Below the pieces are notes generated by a model. It made no database searches and had not been told where the DNA came from. It was given only the letters and a program-made list of their open reading frames with translations. Shown piece after piece: positions 41,648 through 49,864 of a stretch of 64,000 bases of DNA. The position numbers and the translations under genes are program-made. Origin of the DNA: Lentzea terrae (GTDB lineage Bacteria > Actinomycetota > Actinomycetes > Mycobacteriales > Pseudonocardiaceae); the NCBI RefSeq assembly GCF_003265345.1, contig NZ_QFWW01000020.1, positions 249,566-313,565 of the forward strand, read 5' to 3'. Each line of letters begins with the position of its first letter. Position 1 is the stretch's first letter.

Positions 41648-42079
41648 TTATCCGGCCAGCTGGACGACGTTCAGCGAGCGGTCCACCCGCACCCGCCCGC
41701 TCGACGCGACCAGGTAACCGACCCCGCGCACCGTCTGGATCACGTCGCCCGCGTCGCCGAGCTTCTGCCGCACCCGGCGCACGTGCACGTCGACCGTGCG
41801 AGCGCCGCTGTAGTTGTCGTTGACACCCCACACCGCCGCCAGCAGCTCGCGCCGGCGGTGCACCCGGTCCGGGTGGGCGCACAGGTGCAGCAGCAGCTCG
41901 AACTCCAGCCTGGTGAGCTCGACGGGCTCGTCTCTGCGCAGGACCTGCCGCGCGTCCGGCAGGATCCGGACGTCGGCGTCCTCGACCGCTGCCTGCACCA
42001 AGCCCACTTCTTTCAGCGCGCCGAGCAGCCGCAGTGCGACTTCCTCGTTCTCGGTGTCGATGGTGATGCTGAACCGCAT
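41648..42079 (-). CDS. Winged-helix (OmpR/PhoB-type) DNA-binding protein without receiver domain
   Basis: 143 residues. The first about 40 residues (RFSITIDTENEEVALRLLGA) form an unidentified alpha/beta segment without the receiver aspartate. Residues 42-130 are an OmpR/PhoB-type trans-activation domain: VELTRLEFELLLHLCAHPDR, SGARTVDVHVRRVRQKLGD and VIQTVRGVGYLV. It resembles stand-alone winged-helix regulators of actinomycetes. No sensor kinase is adjacent. It diverges from the MerR gene with 165 bases between starts. Confidence 0.88.
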   Translation of the reverse strand: MRFSITIDTENEEVALRLLGALKEVGLVQAAVEDADVRILPDARQVLRRDEPVELTRLEFELLLHLCAHPDRVHRRRELLAAVWGVNDNYSGARTVDVHVRRVRQKLGDAGDVIQTVRGVGYLVASSGRVRVDRSLNVVQLAG

Positions 42080-42206
42080 GACGCACTTCCTCGCTCAGAT
42101 CTGTCCTTTGTGGACACAAGAGTCCGCACGCTCACGAGGTTAGGGAGCGGTCTCGGAGCGCGGCAAGCACGTCCAGCTGGTGGATTCGCATCTGTTTGCG
42201 AGATTC

Positions 42207-42237
42207 TTGCCTTGACGTGCGCGTCAAGGTTTAGCGT
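42207..42237 (+). promoter_or_regulatory. MerR-type promoter with 19-base spacer and 20-base palindrome
   Basis: TTGCCT (42207-42212) and TAGCGT (42232-42237) are separated by 19 bases, the overlong spacer typical of MerR-controlled promoters. The spacer holds the imperfect palindrome CCTTGACGTGCGCGTCAAGG (42210-42229; eight-base arms). Transcription should start near 42244, right at the ATG of the merR gene, implying a leaderless message. Confidence 0.68.
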
Positions 42238-42244
42238 TGCCTCC

Positions 42245-42631
42245 ATGAGGATCGGCGAACTGGCCAAGCGAGCCGGCACCACCACGCGCGCGTTGCGCTT
42301 CTACGAGTCCCAGGGACTGCTGGAAGCGCAACGCACGTCCAACGGCTACCGCGAGTACGGCGAGCACGACCTGCGGCTGGTGCGGGAGATCCAGTCGTTG
42401 CAGGCGGTCGGGCTCTCGCTGGAGGACACCAAGCCGTTCGTGGCGTGCCTGCGGGCGGGCCACGAGTCCGGCGACTCGTGCCCCGACTCGCGGGAGGTCT
42501 ACCGGCGCAAGCTCGCCGAGGTGGACGCGTGCCTGGAGCGGCTCCAGACCGTCCGGGAGTTCCTGCTGGCCAGACTCGCCTTCCAAGACCCGTGCCTCGT
42601 GCCAGAACCCAAGGAGTTCCTGTGCAGCTGA
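42245..42631 (+). CDS. MerR family regulator
   Basis: 128 residues. The winged helix-turn-helix RIGELAKRAGTTTRALRFYE and GYREYGEHDLRLVREIQSLQAVGLSLE are classical MerR; a dimerisation helix and a C-terminal tail with Cys residues (FVACLRAG, DSCPDS, DPCLVP, FLCS) follow. The cysteines and the downstream thioredoxin suggest a redox or metal signal (inference). The promoter at 42207-42237 points to autoregulation. Its last codons overlap the thioredoxin start by ten bases. Confidence 0.92.
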   Translation: MRIGELAKRAGTTTRALRFYESQGLLEAQRTSNGYREYGEHDLRLVREIQSLQAVGLSLEDTKPFVACLRAGHESGDSCPDSREVYRRKLAEVDACLERLQTVREFLLARLAFQDPCLVPEPKEFLCS

Positions 42632-42930
42632 CCGACGCCACGTTCGCGGACCAGACGCGGACCGGCACCGTGCTCGTCGAGTTCTGGGCGCAGTGGTGCG
42701 GACCGTGCCACATGCTCTCGCCGGTGCTGGACGAGATCGACCGCGAGCGCGACGACCTGACGGTCCTGAAGATCAACGCCGACGAGAACACCGCCACCGC
42801 GCGCGACTACCAGGTCATGTCGCTGCCGACGATGCTGCTGTTCCGCGACGGTGTGCCGATCCGCCAGATCGTGGGAGCGCGGCCCAAGTCGCGCTTGCTG
42901 GCCGAATTGGATGACGCGCTGAGCGCCTGA
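42622..42930 (+). CDS. Thioredoxin
   Basis: 102 residues, a complete thioredoxin with active site WAQWCGPCHMLSPVLDEI and the cis-proline loop VMSLPTMLLF. GTG 42622 has AAGGAG five bases ahead and lies inside the end of merR, so translation is coupled and thioredoxin supply follows the MerR signal. It reduces protein disulfides in the cytoplasm. Confidence 0.94.
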   Translation: MQLTDATFADQTRTGTVLVEFWAQWCGPCHMLSPVLDEIDRERDDLTVLKINADENTATARDYQVMSLPTMLLFRDGVPIRQIVGARPKSRLLAELDDALSA

Positions 42931-42948
42931 CCCAAATAGATTGAGGCC

Positions 42949-44532
42949 ATGCTCGGTCTCGAACTAGTGGTGGTGCTGGGCGTCTGCGTCCTCGCGAGCA
43001 GCGTCGCCTCAGGACGGTTGCGCCTCGCCGCTCCGGTAATGCTCGTTCTCTGTGGCGCCGTGCTGGGCTTCGTGCCCGCCCTGGAGTCGGTGAGCCTCCC
43101 GCCGGAGGCGATGCTGCTGATCTTCCTGCCGGCGTTGCTGTACTGGGAGAGCCTCAACACCTCGCTGCGGGAGATCCGCAGCAACCTCCGCCCGATCGTG
43201 CTGCTCAGCACGCTGCTCGTGCTCGCCACCGCCGCTGCCGTGGCGGCGGTCGCCCACGCGCTGGGCCTCGACTGGGGCCCGGCGTGGGTGCTCGGCGCGG
43301 CCCTCGCCCCCACCGACGCGACCGCGGTCTCGGCCATCGCCCGCGGCATGCCGCGCCGCACGACGACCATCCTGCGCGCCGAGTCGTTGATCAACGACGG
43401 CACGGCGCTGGTGATCTACGCGATCGCGGTCGCCATCACGACCGGCGAGCAGCAGTTCAGCACCGGCCTGGTCGGGATGCGGCTGCTGCTGTCGTACGCG
43501 GGCGGCGCGGTGGCCGGCCTGCTGATCGCGTGGCTCGCCGTGCAGGTCCGCAAGCGCCTGGACAACCCGATCCACGAGACCGTGGTCAGCATCCTCACCC
43601 CGTTCTCCGCGTTCCTGCTGGCCGAGGTCGCCCACGGCTCCGGCGTCATCGCCGTGGTGACGTGCGGCCTGACCCTGGCGCGGGTCGGGCCGCGCATCGT
43701 GCCCGCCGACACCCGGCAGGTCAGCTCCGCGTTCTGGGGCATCGCGACGTTCCTGCTCAACGGTTCCCTGTTCGTCCTCATCGGACTCCAGGCTCATAGC
43801 GCGGTCCGTTCGTTGGACAGCTCGCAGATCTGGAAGTCGTTCGGTGCGATCGGTCTGGTGGCTTTGACCGTGGCCGGCACGCGGCTGCTGTGGAGCTACA
43901 CGACGCCGTACATCATCCGAGCGATCGACCGGCGTCCACAGCAACGCCTCCGCCGGGTGGGCGCGCGGCAACGGCTCGTCTCGTCGGCCGCCGGCTTCCG
44001 CGGCGCGGTGTCGCTGGCAGCGGCGTTGGCAGTCCCGGAAACCGTGGTCGGCGGCGGCCCCTTCCCGTTCCGCGAGGAGATCATCCTCATCACGTCCGGC
44101 GTCGTCGTGCTGACGCTGGTCGTGCAGGCGCTGATGCTGCCGTCGATCCTCCGGTTCTCCCAGCTGCCCGAGGACACCGCGCTCGACGAGGAACTGCGGT
44201 TGGCCCAGTCGACGGCGTCCGAGGAGGCCTACGAGGCACTCCCCGCGCTCGCCGACAAGGTCGGCGTTTCGAACGTCGTCTACAAGCGCGTGCTCGCCGA
44301 GTACGAACACCACCTCGAGGTCAGGCGGGCCAAGGAGGCCGGTGACGAGGAGGTCGTGCAGTCCGAGCTCGAGTACAACGCGCTGCGGCTGGAGCTGATC
44401 GCGCACAAGCGGGCGACCGTGGTGCGGCTGCGCGACGAGCAGGCCATCGACGACATCGTGCTGCGGGCGGTGCAGCGGCGGCTGGACGTGGAGGAGGTGC
44501 GGCTCTCACGCCGGGAGATCGAGGAGGACTGA
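42949..44532 (+). CDS. CPA1-type Na+/H+ antiporter
   Basis: 527 residues with about 12 hydrophobic segments and a long charged cytoplasmic C-terminal tail (about 400-527). The ion-binding region AALAPTDATAVSAI and RAESLINDGTALVIYA, and FRGAVSLAAALAVP, are typical of the NhaP/NHE (CPA1) family. The tail, rich in Glu/Arg helices (YKRVLAEYEHHLEVRRAKEA), resembles the regulatory tail of bacterial NhaP-type and YjcE-like exchangers. It lies 18 bases after the thioredoxin gene and may belong to the MerR operon. Confidence 0.92.
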   Translation: MLGLELVVVLGVCVLASSVASGRLRLAAPVMLVLCGAVLGFVPALESVSLPPEAMLLIFLPALLYWESLNTSLREIRSNLRPIVLLSTLLVLATAAAVAAVAHALGLDWGPAWVLGAALAPTDATAVSAIARGMPRRTTTILRAESLINDGTALVIYAIAVAITTGEQQFSTGLVGMRLLLSYAGGAVAGLLIAWLAVQVRKRLDNPIHETVVSILTPFSAFLLAEVAHGSGVIAVVTCGLTLARVGPRIVPADTRQVSSAFWGIATFLLNGSLFVLIGLQAHSAVRSLDSSQIWKSFGAIGLVALTVAGTRLLWSYTTPYIIRAIDRRPQQRLRRVGARQRLVSSAAGFRGAVSLAAALAVPETVVGGGPFPFREEIILITSGVVVLTLVVQALMLPSILRFSQLPEDTALDEELRLAQSTASEEAYEALPALADKVGVSNVVYKRVLAEYEHHLEVRRAKEAGDEEVVQSELEYNALRLELIAHKRATVVRLRDEQAIDDIVLRAVQRRLDVEEVRLSRREIEED

Positions 44533-44547
44533 CATAAGGTCGGTCTC

Positions 44548-45210
44548 ATGATCACTCCACGGGACCGCGTGCTGGGCCGGATCGCCGACCACCTGGCTTC
44601 GATCAGGCCGGGGCATCCCCTGCGGGTGGCCGTCGACGGGATCACGGCTTCCGGCAAGACGACCGTCGCCCGTGAGCTGACGGCAGCGCTGGTCGAACGC
44701 GGGCGAGCGGCGGCGCACCTGTCGATGGACGGTTTCCACAACCCACGCGCTGTGCGGCACCGGCAGGGACGGGACTCGGCAGACGGGTACTACGCCGACG
44801 CCTACGACTTCGAGTCGTTCAATCGCCTCGTCCTGGAACCGCTCGGGCCCGGTGGCGACCGGAAGTACCGGGAGCGGATCATCGACCTTCTCTCGGACAC
44901 GCCGATCGACGAGCCGCCGGTGCTCGCCCCCGAGGACATGGTGCTGGTGGTGGACGGCAGCTTCCTGCAGCGGGAACTGGTGTGGGACGAGGTGGTCTTC
45001 GTCGACACGCCGTTCGAGGTGGCGCGGGACCGCGGGGCTCGCCGGGACGCGGAGTTGCTCGGTGGACTGGTGCAGGCTCAGCGTGCCTTCGACCAGCGGT
45101 ATCACGCCGCGAGCCGGCGGTACCTGGCTGCGGTGGGGCCGGCTGCTCGGGCCGGTGTGGTGCTCGGGAACGAGGACGTCGCGAACCCGGTGTTGCGACG
45201 GATCGGGTAA
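44548..45210 (+). CDS. Uridine kinase-like P-loop kinase
   Basis: 220 residues with Walker A DGITASGKTTVA, the uridine kinase-like SMDGFHNPRAVRH, and YDFESFNRLVLEPL. The family of actinomycete uridine kinase-like proteins phosphorylates nucleosides or related substrates with ATP/GTP; exact substrate unknown. It follows the antiporter by 15 bases and is the last gene of this plus-strand run, convergent with the PadR gene. Confidence 0.88.
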   Translation: MITPRDRVLGRIADHLASIRPGHPLRVAVDGITASGKTTVARELTAALVERGRAAAHLSMDGFHNPRAVRHRQGRDSADGYYADAYDFESFNRLVLEPLGPGGDRKYRERIIDLLSDTPIDEPPVLAPEDMVLVVDGSFLQRELVWDEVVFVDTPFEVARDRGARRDAELLGGLVQAQRAFDQRYHAASRRYLAAVGPAARAGVVLGNEDVANPVLRRIG

Positions 45211-45221
45211 CGCGGCAGCTG

Positions 45222-45851
45222 CTACCAGGGGGTCTGGCCGGTGCCCAACCGGGCCAGCAGGTCGGCGGAGCCGCTGTGGGTGTCGGGCCACTGCTGGACC
45301 TCCTGTTCGGCCCAGTCCGCCCACTGCCGGGTCATCTGCGCCAGTCCGACGCGGTACGCCTGGGTCAGGCCGACGATGTGCGCCCGGCCGGGATAGGGCT
45401 CGGCACCGGTCGCGTAGTCGTGCGTGATCGTGGTCGCGCCGGCCTGGGTTCGGTCGGCCCAGGCGCGCATCTCCTTGATCGCGCCGAGCAGGTCGTCCTT
45501 GTCGCCGAGATCGGAGAACAGGACCTTCATCATCGCGTCGAGCTGGAACTGCGGCTCGACGGCGGGATCGGACAACCAGCGACGCAGCTCCCGACGCCCG
45601 GCCGGGGTGATCGAGTAACGGGTGCGGCGGCGCCCGCCGCTGGTCTCGGCGGCCGCCGTGGCCAGGCCGTGGGTCACCAGCGCTTTGGGCTCGTTGTAGA
45701 CCACGCTCTCGGCCGCGGCCCAGAACGTGCCGCTGCGCCTGAACTGCTGCGCCAGTTCGTAGGGCGTGTGCGGACGTAGTCCGAGCAGACCAAGGATGCC
45801 GTAGGACACCGTGGTGAGCTTCTTGGTCCGACCGGCCAAATCTGCCTCCAC
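45222..45851 (-). CDS. PadR family regulator
   Basis: 209 residues. The N-terminal winged helix SYGILGLLGLRPHTPYELAQ and the TRYSITPAGRRELRRWL wing are PadR-type, followed by a Vir-like C-terminal dimerisation helix bundle. The first about ten residues form a basic extension (AGRTKK). It diverges from a lipoprotein gene, with two palindromic operator candidates in the 61-base gap, so autorepression and control of the lipoprotein are likely. Confidence 0.92.
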   Translation of the reverse strand: MEADLAGRTKKLTTVSYGILGLLGLRPHTPYELAQQFRRSGTFWAAAESVVYNEPKALVTHGLATAAAETSGGRRRTRYSITPAGRRELRRWLSDPAVEPQFQLDAMMKVLFSDLGDKDDLLGAIKEMRAWADRTQAGATTITHDYATGAEPYPGRAHIVGLTQAYRVGLAQMTRQWADWAEQEVQQWPDTHSGSADLLARLGTGQTPW

Positions 45852-45862
45852 AGCCTTGTTCC

Positions 45863-45903
45863 ATACTCCGTTTCAGAGTATAGACATACTCCGAAACGGA
45901 GTA
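45863..45903. promoter_or_regulatory. Two palindromic PadR operators
   Basis: ATACTC-N7-GAGTAT (45863-45881) and TACTCCG-AAA-CGGAGTA (45887-45903, perfect seven-base arms) share the ATACTCCG half. They lie between the divergent start codons at 45851 and 45913, and the second overlaps the GTAAGGAG ribosome binding region of the plus-strand gene. Confidence 0.78.
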
Positions 45904-45912
45904 AGGAGCCAC

Positions 45913-46401
45913 GTGAGACATCCGGCCCGTGTGCGATTACCGCTGTTGCTCGGTGTGCTGCTCTGGGTCTTCGCGGCCGCGGGGTGCGTCTCGCGCGCCG
46001 AAATGGACCAACTCGGATCCCGCGTCGAGGAAGCGGGCTACACCGAGGTCGGCGTCAGCCATGGCGTCAGCACCTACGGATACGACACCGTGCAAATCAC
46101 GGCCAGCAAGCCATCGGCCACCGACGCCGGCACCGAGATCGCCCGCCTGGCCTGGCACACCTACGCGGAAGAAGTGGACGAGGTCGTGGTCACCCTCAAC
46201 GGCACCACCCGATCCGCCACTAGGGACCAGCTGCTGGAGGCGTTCGGACCTCGCCAACTCAACCCGAACCCGGACGAGGACACCGGCTTGGGCGACGTCC
46301 TGGAGTTCGCGGTCGTCGGCATCGTGATCATCGTCGTCCTGGTCAAGGTGCTGGGCTTCCTCGGACGCCGCCGGCGCCGGTCGGGACCGAACCTGCTGTG
46401 A
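45913..46401 (+). CDS. Putative lipoprotein with C-terminal membrane segment
   Basis: 162 residues. A signal with lipobox FAAAGC (about Cys25) is followed by an extracytoplasmic domain (GYTEVGVSHGVSTYGYDTVQI, EVDEVVVTLNGT) and, unusually, by a second hydrophobic segment near the C-terminus (VLEFAVVGIVIIVVLVKVLGF) with a basic tail RRRRR, so it is tethered at both ends. Function unknown. GTG 45913 has AAGGAG six bases ahead. It is the probable target of the divergent PadR regulator. Confidence 0.78.
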   Translation: MRHPARVRLPLLLGVLLWVFAAAGCVSRAEMDQLGSRVEEAGYTEVGVSHGVSTYGYDTVQITASKPSATDAGTEIARLAWHTYAEEVDEVVVTLNGTTRSATRDQLLEAFGPRQLNPNPDEDTGLGDVLEFAVVGIVIIVVLVKVLGFLGRRRRRSGPNLL

Positions 46402-46428
46402 GCTCGACGAGCGTCCGCTGTGGCTTGA

Positions 46429-46866
46429 TCACGGGTAGGAGACCGTGCCGTTCGCACGGACGTAGGCGCCGCCCGAGTAAGAGGGCTCGATGTAGAAGCG
46501 GTACGTGCCGCTCCCGGCGCGCCAGGCCAGATTGCGGGGGTGCGGGCAGGTGGCGGTCTTGGTGCCTTGGCTGGACCAGAAGATGCCGCTCCACCTTTCC
46601 AATCGGACCTTCACCGCGTCGCAGTTGCCGGTGTTGATCCGGTAAGCGCGCGCAACCCTGATGGTGGTGGTGCCTGCGGCGTTGGAGGTCCACTGCCTGG
46701 AGGTCAGACAGCAGGCGAACTGGGCGTCCCAGGTGAACTGGCCGAGCACGCCGACCTCTTCGGTCTGCGGCCGCGCCGACGCCATTCCTGGAACGCCGGC
46801 GAGCACGAATGCTCCGACTGCGAGAATCCCTGTTGCGTACGCGGCAATGCGATTCCTGATTGACAT
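46429..46866 (-). CDS. Small secreted protein of unknown function
   Basis: 145 residues with a Sec signal peptide (ATGILAVGAFVLAGVPGMASA). The mature about 113 residues are rich in beta-strand-like stretches, aromatic residues and four cysteines (FACC, TGNC, TATC), giving a compact disulfide-bonded look. No family is recognised. The ATG at 46866 starts the signal peptide; the upstream open frame lacks one. A copy of the GGGAACCCTCCC motif lies about 220 bases upstream. Confidence 0.72.
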   Translation of the reverse strand: MSIRNRIAAYATGILAVGAFVLAGVPGMASARPQTEEVGVLGQFTWDAQFACCLTSRQWTSNAAGTTTIRVARAYRINTGNCDAVKVRLERWSGIFWSSQGTKTATCPHPRNLAWRAGSGTYRFYIEPSYSGGAYVRANGTVSYP

Positions 46867-47085
46867 TGAGGCTCGTCCTCTCTGAATTCGTCTGTCCACA
46901 CGACCACCGTGTTGCCGTACCCCCGTCGATGTCAGCCGGTTGATCGACCACGTCCGGGGCGACGCTTGTCGCAGCTGCGCTGGGCCGGCACCGAACGCCT
47001 GGCTCATCGTTTCGGCGAACCCTCGTTCATGCCGCACTCTCCCGCTCGTTCCGCTTCGACCTGGAGACTGTGGCGCGAGGTGGGC

Positions 47086-47097
47086 GGGAACCCTCCC
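47086..47097. repeat. Motif GGGAACCCTCCC, copy 1
   Basis: First of three exact 12-base copies within 2.7 kb. It lies 17 bases beyond the FHA gene stop and 220 bases upstream of the small secreted protein gene. GGGA and TCCC form an inverted repeat around a four-base spacer. Confidence 0.5.
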
Positions 47098-47113
47098 TGA
47101 TGCCGTGGCGCCC

Positions 47114-47902
47114 TCAGCCGTCGTGGTCGAGAATGCGCAGGTCCGGTGGCACGAGGGTGGTGCTCTCCATCAGTTCGCGGATGAGGTTGTGGTTCAACGT
47201 GTTTCCGATGGGCTCACCGACCTCCTCACGGGTCAGACCGGAGACACCGTTGCTGCTCAACCGGTTCCGCACCTCGGTGACGACGCGCTCGACCTTCTTG
47301 TGGCTCCAGTTGTCGTCCGGCCGGATCTCGTTGAGGTGTTCCGCGACCTGACGCCAGGACAGGGGGATCGGGTGCCGCTCGTGCAGGAGATACCGCTGGG
47401 CGAGCACGACGACCACGCGCTTCTCCACGGAAGTGAGCTGCCACGTGCGCGGAGGCCGGGTCGGCGCGTGGTGGTCGGCGGGTGGTCGGTCGCCATCCTC
47501 GGGCTGCACGTGCACTTCAAGCAGATGCAGTCGTTCGTGGGAGCCGCGGATGAACAGCGGGGTGTACCCCGTCTGCAACGGGATCGGCTCGTCCTGCTGG
47601 AACAGCAGGCGAGATTCGGGCAGCCGCAACGGAAGGCGACCCAGCGTGCTGATCCACCACTGGCCACCGCGACAGGTGAGCGCGCCGTGTTCCCTGCTGA
47701 TGCGCAGGTCGTCCTCGCCGACGCAGACGTGCACGTCCAGCCTGTTCCGTCCGAAGAGGACGGTCCGCCCCTCCTTGGGGCCGAAGGCGATGCCGCCCGC
47801 CGCCGCCAGGACGTGCAGCATGCCGGGTACGGCGCTGACAGGGACACCGAGGGCGAGGCTGTGGTGGTTCGCCGGGAGTTCGTTCGGCCGTTCCTCCGGC
47901 AT
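47114..47902 (-). CDS. FHA-like domain protein with C-terminal winged-helix-like domain
   Basis: 262 residues. Residues 35-125 look like an FHA phosphothreonine-binding fold: VLFGRNRLDVHVCVGEDDL, RISREHGAL (the conserved Ser-x-x-His) and WWISTLGRLPLRL. Residues 155-262 start with WQLTSVEKRVVVVLAQRYL and contain SWRQVAEHLNEI and HKKVERVVTEVRNRL, a helix-turn-helix-like pattern, suggesting a phospho-regulated DNA-binding protein. It lies 72 bases after the stop codon of the upstream Ser/Thr kinase gene on the same strand, so it is a natural candidate substrate or reader of that kinase (inference). Confidence 0.78.
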   Translation of the reverse strand: MPEERPNELPANHHSLALGVPVSAVPGMLHVLAAAGGIAFGPKEGRTVLFGRNRLDVHVCVGEDDLRISREHGALTCRGGQWWISTLGRLPLRLPESRLLFQQDEPIPLQTGYTPLFIRGSHERLHLLEVHVQPEDGDRPPADHHAPTRPPRTWQLTSVEKRVVVVLAQRYLLHERHPIPLSWRQVAEHLNEIRPDDNWSHKKVERVVTEVRNRLSSNGVSGLTREEVGEPIGNTLNHNLIRELMESTTLVPPDLRILDHDG

Positions 47903-47959
47903 GTTCGCCTCCTGGCACCTCGGGTGAGCGGCGCGCCCGTAAGTCTCTCCGGAACCCGC

Positions 47960-47971
47960 GGGAGGGTTCCC
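47960..47971. repeat. Motif GGGAACCCTCCC, copy 2 (reverse strand)
   Basis: Inverted copy in the kinase-FHA gap, 58 bases before the FHA gene start; flanking bases extend it to a longer GC-rich inverted repeat (CCCGCGGGAGGGTTCCCGCG region). Confidence 0.5.
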
Positions 47972-47974
47972 GCG

Positions 47975-49732
47975 TCACCGTGGTGGGAAGAAGGCGGTGG
48001 CCAACTGGGTCGCGAGCCGGCACCGCTCGTCCGGCGACAGGCTCTTGCCGGTGACGGTGGCCTCGACCACCTCGTCCTTGGCATCGCCGTAAGCGTCCCG
48101 GTAGGGAAAGTTGCGCACCTGGACCTCGCACAAGTCCTTGCCAGGTACGTCTGCGATCACGGAATACCGGTCGGCGATCGTGGACTTTCTCGCACCGGTC
48201 TCGTCCAACGCTGTTCCCCGGTCGAAGCGCAGCTTGTAGTCAGTTCCGCCGTCGACACTGGTCCAGGTGCACGTCCAGCGGCCGAAGCCGGCCTTCGGAC
48301 TCGCACGGTCGATTCCGGGCCAATCAGGGAACAATCGCGAGTCCCTGGCCTTGCAGGCGTCCGTCCAGAAGAACGAGTCCAGCCGCAACGCCGGATTACC
48401 GGGTTGACGCGCGGGAATCGGCCCTTTGGTGATCACCTCGTGGGCACTCCGGACAGCGACATCCGCCATCTCGCACGCGTCAGCGCCGATCACGTTGGCC
48501 CTGGTCACCCCGATCTGGATCTCGTAGTTGTCGGGTAGCAGCAACCGGCGACTGCAGGACCCCTCACCCGGCGGTTCGATCACGAGCCGGTACCGCCCCT
48601 TGTCCTGGGCCTGCACGGATGGCTGCTCGGCGGGAGTGCTGTCGATCAACACCTCGACGTTCGCCTCCTTCCGGTTCTTCTTGACGATGAAGTTGCACTG
48701 GTTGAACCCGGAATCGTCCGGGACCAGGTTGGGATCACCGAACTCCTCCAGCGCCGCATCCGCATCGCGGATCAGCGAGCACGGGTCGGCGGTGCGCGCG
48801 TCGGCACCGAGCACCGGCCCCGTCGGCCCAGCGCCGGAGAACACGATCCAGCTCACCACCGCCGCGACCGCGACCAGCACCCCAGCGGTGACTAGAAGTC
48901 CGCGGCGGCGAACGGGATTCGCGCGCCGCGCCGCCTGCACACCGGCGACGTCCGCGAGGATCTCGTGTGCCTCGGCCGCGGTGGGACGCTGTGCGGCGTC
49001 GACCCGCAGCATCCGCTCCAGCACCGGCGCGAGCGGGCCGCTCCTGCGCGGCGAGGCGATGGCGCCGTTGGCAGCCCGTCGAAGGCGCAGCTGCACGTCG
49101 TCTGTCGTTCCGCCGACCGGTGACTCGCCCTCCACCACAGCGAACAGCGTGGACGCCAGCGAGAACACGTCGGACGCCGCCGTTGGCGCGGCACCGTTGG
49201 CCACCTCCGGCGCCACGTACCCCGGTGATCCGGTGAGCAGACCAGGGCGGGTCACGGTCGCGTCACCCGTGGCGCCGCGAGAGATGCCGAAGTCGGCGAG
49301 CTTCACCTCGTCGTCGGAGATCATGAGGACGTTGCCGGGCTTGATGTCGCGGTGCAGGATTCCCTTCGCGTGCACCGCCGCGAGCGCATCGGCGATCTGC
49401 GCGCCCAGCTTCGCCGCCTGCCGAGGTTCGACGACGTCCAGCTCGGCCATGCTCCGCGCCGGCACGTACTCCATGACCAGCCAGCACTCACCGTTGTCGT
49501 CAAGCACGTCGTAGATCGTCACGACGTGCCGGTGGTTCAACTGGGCGAGCAGCTTCGCCTCGCGCTCCAACTGCCGGAACCGCTGCGGATCCCCGTCCCC
49601 GGACAGGGCTCGCTTCAGCGCGACCTGCCTGCCGAGGCGTTCGTCGGTGGCCCTCCACACGACTCCGCCGCCCCCGGAGCCGATCTGTTCCTCAAGCCGG
49701 TACCTGTTCGCGACGACTCGCTCCGCCTGCAC
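47975..49732 (-). CDS. Transmembrane Ser/Thr protein kinase
   Basis: 585 residues. Kinase domain (11-265): glycine loop IGSGGGGVVWRA, Lys40 in ALKRAL, catalytic HRDIKPGNVL (127-136), DFGISRG (147) and APEV (174), all intact. A membrane segment (278-298) separates it from an extracellular domain (300-585) that lacks PASTA repeats and has many cysteines and two halves with similar CSLI/CNF and CKAR/CTW patterns, a possible ligand sensor. GTG 49732 is chosen for its position just before YRLEEQIG and its GAGAG ribosome site. The gene precedes the FHA gene and diverges from the secreted GH16 gene. Confidence 0.9.
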   Translation of the reverse strand: MQAERVVANRYRLEEQIGSGGGGVVWRATDERLGRQVALKRALSGDGDPQRFRQLEREAKLLAQLNHRHVVTIYDVLDDNGECWLVMEYVPARSMAELDVVEPRQAAKLGAQIADALAAVHAKGILHRDIKPGNVLMISDDEVKLADFGISRGATGDATVTRPGLLTGSPGYVAPEVANGAAPTAASDVFSLASTLFAVVEGESPVGGTTDDVQLRLRRAANGAIASPRRSGPLAPVLERMLRVDAAQRPTAAEAHEILADVAGVQAARRANPVRRRGLLVTAGVLVAVAAVVSWIVFSGAGPTGPVLGADARTADPCSLIRDADAALEEFGDPNLVPDDSGFNQCNFIVKKNRKEANVEVLIDSTPAEQPSVQAQDKGRYRLVIEPPGEGSCSRRLLLPDNYEIQIGVTRANVIGADACEMADVAVRSAHEVITKGPIPARQPGNPALRLDSFFWTDACKARDSRLFPDWPGIDRASPKAGFGRWTCTWTSVDGGTDYKLRFDRGTALDETGARKSTIADRYSVIADVPGKDLCEVQVRNFPYRDAYGDAKDEVVEATVTGKSLSPDERCRLATQLATAFFPPR

Positions 49733-49802
49733 GATTAGCTCTCCCCGCGTGGCCCTCGTCGCATCGTATCCAGTCAAACAAGCCGCCCTCCGGCCTATCG
49801 CC

Positions 49803-49814
49803 GGGAACCCTCCC
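49803..49814. repeat. Motif GGGAACCCTCCC, copy 3
   Basis: Lies in the shared promoter region of the kinase (71 bases before its start) and the GH16 gene (51 bases before its start). Flanking bases make it the inverted repeat CCGGGA-N4-TCCCGG. Confidence 0.55.
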
Positions 49815-49864
49815 GGTCCTTCGTCGCACGCTGCGTGCCGATCGTTTCCCGAGAGGAGAACGTG

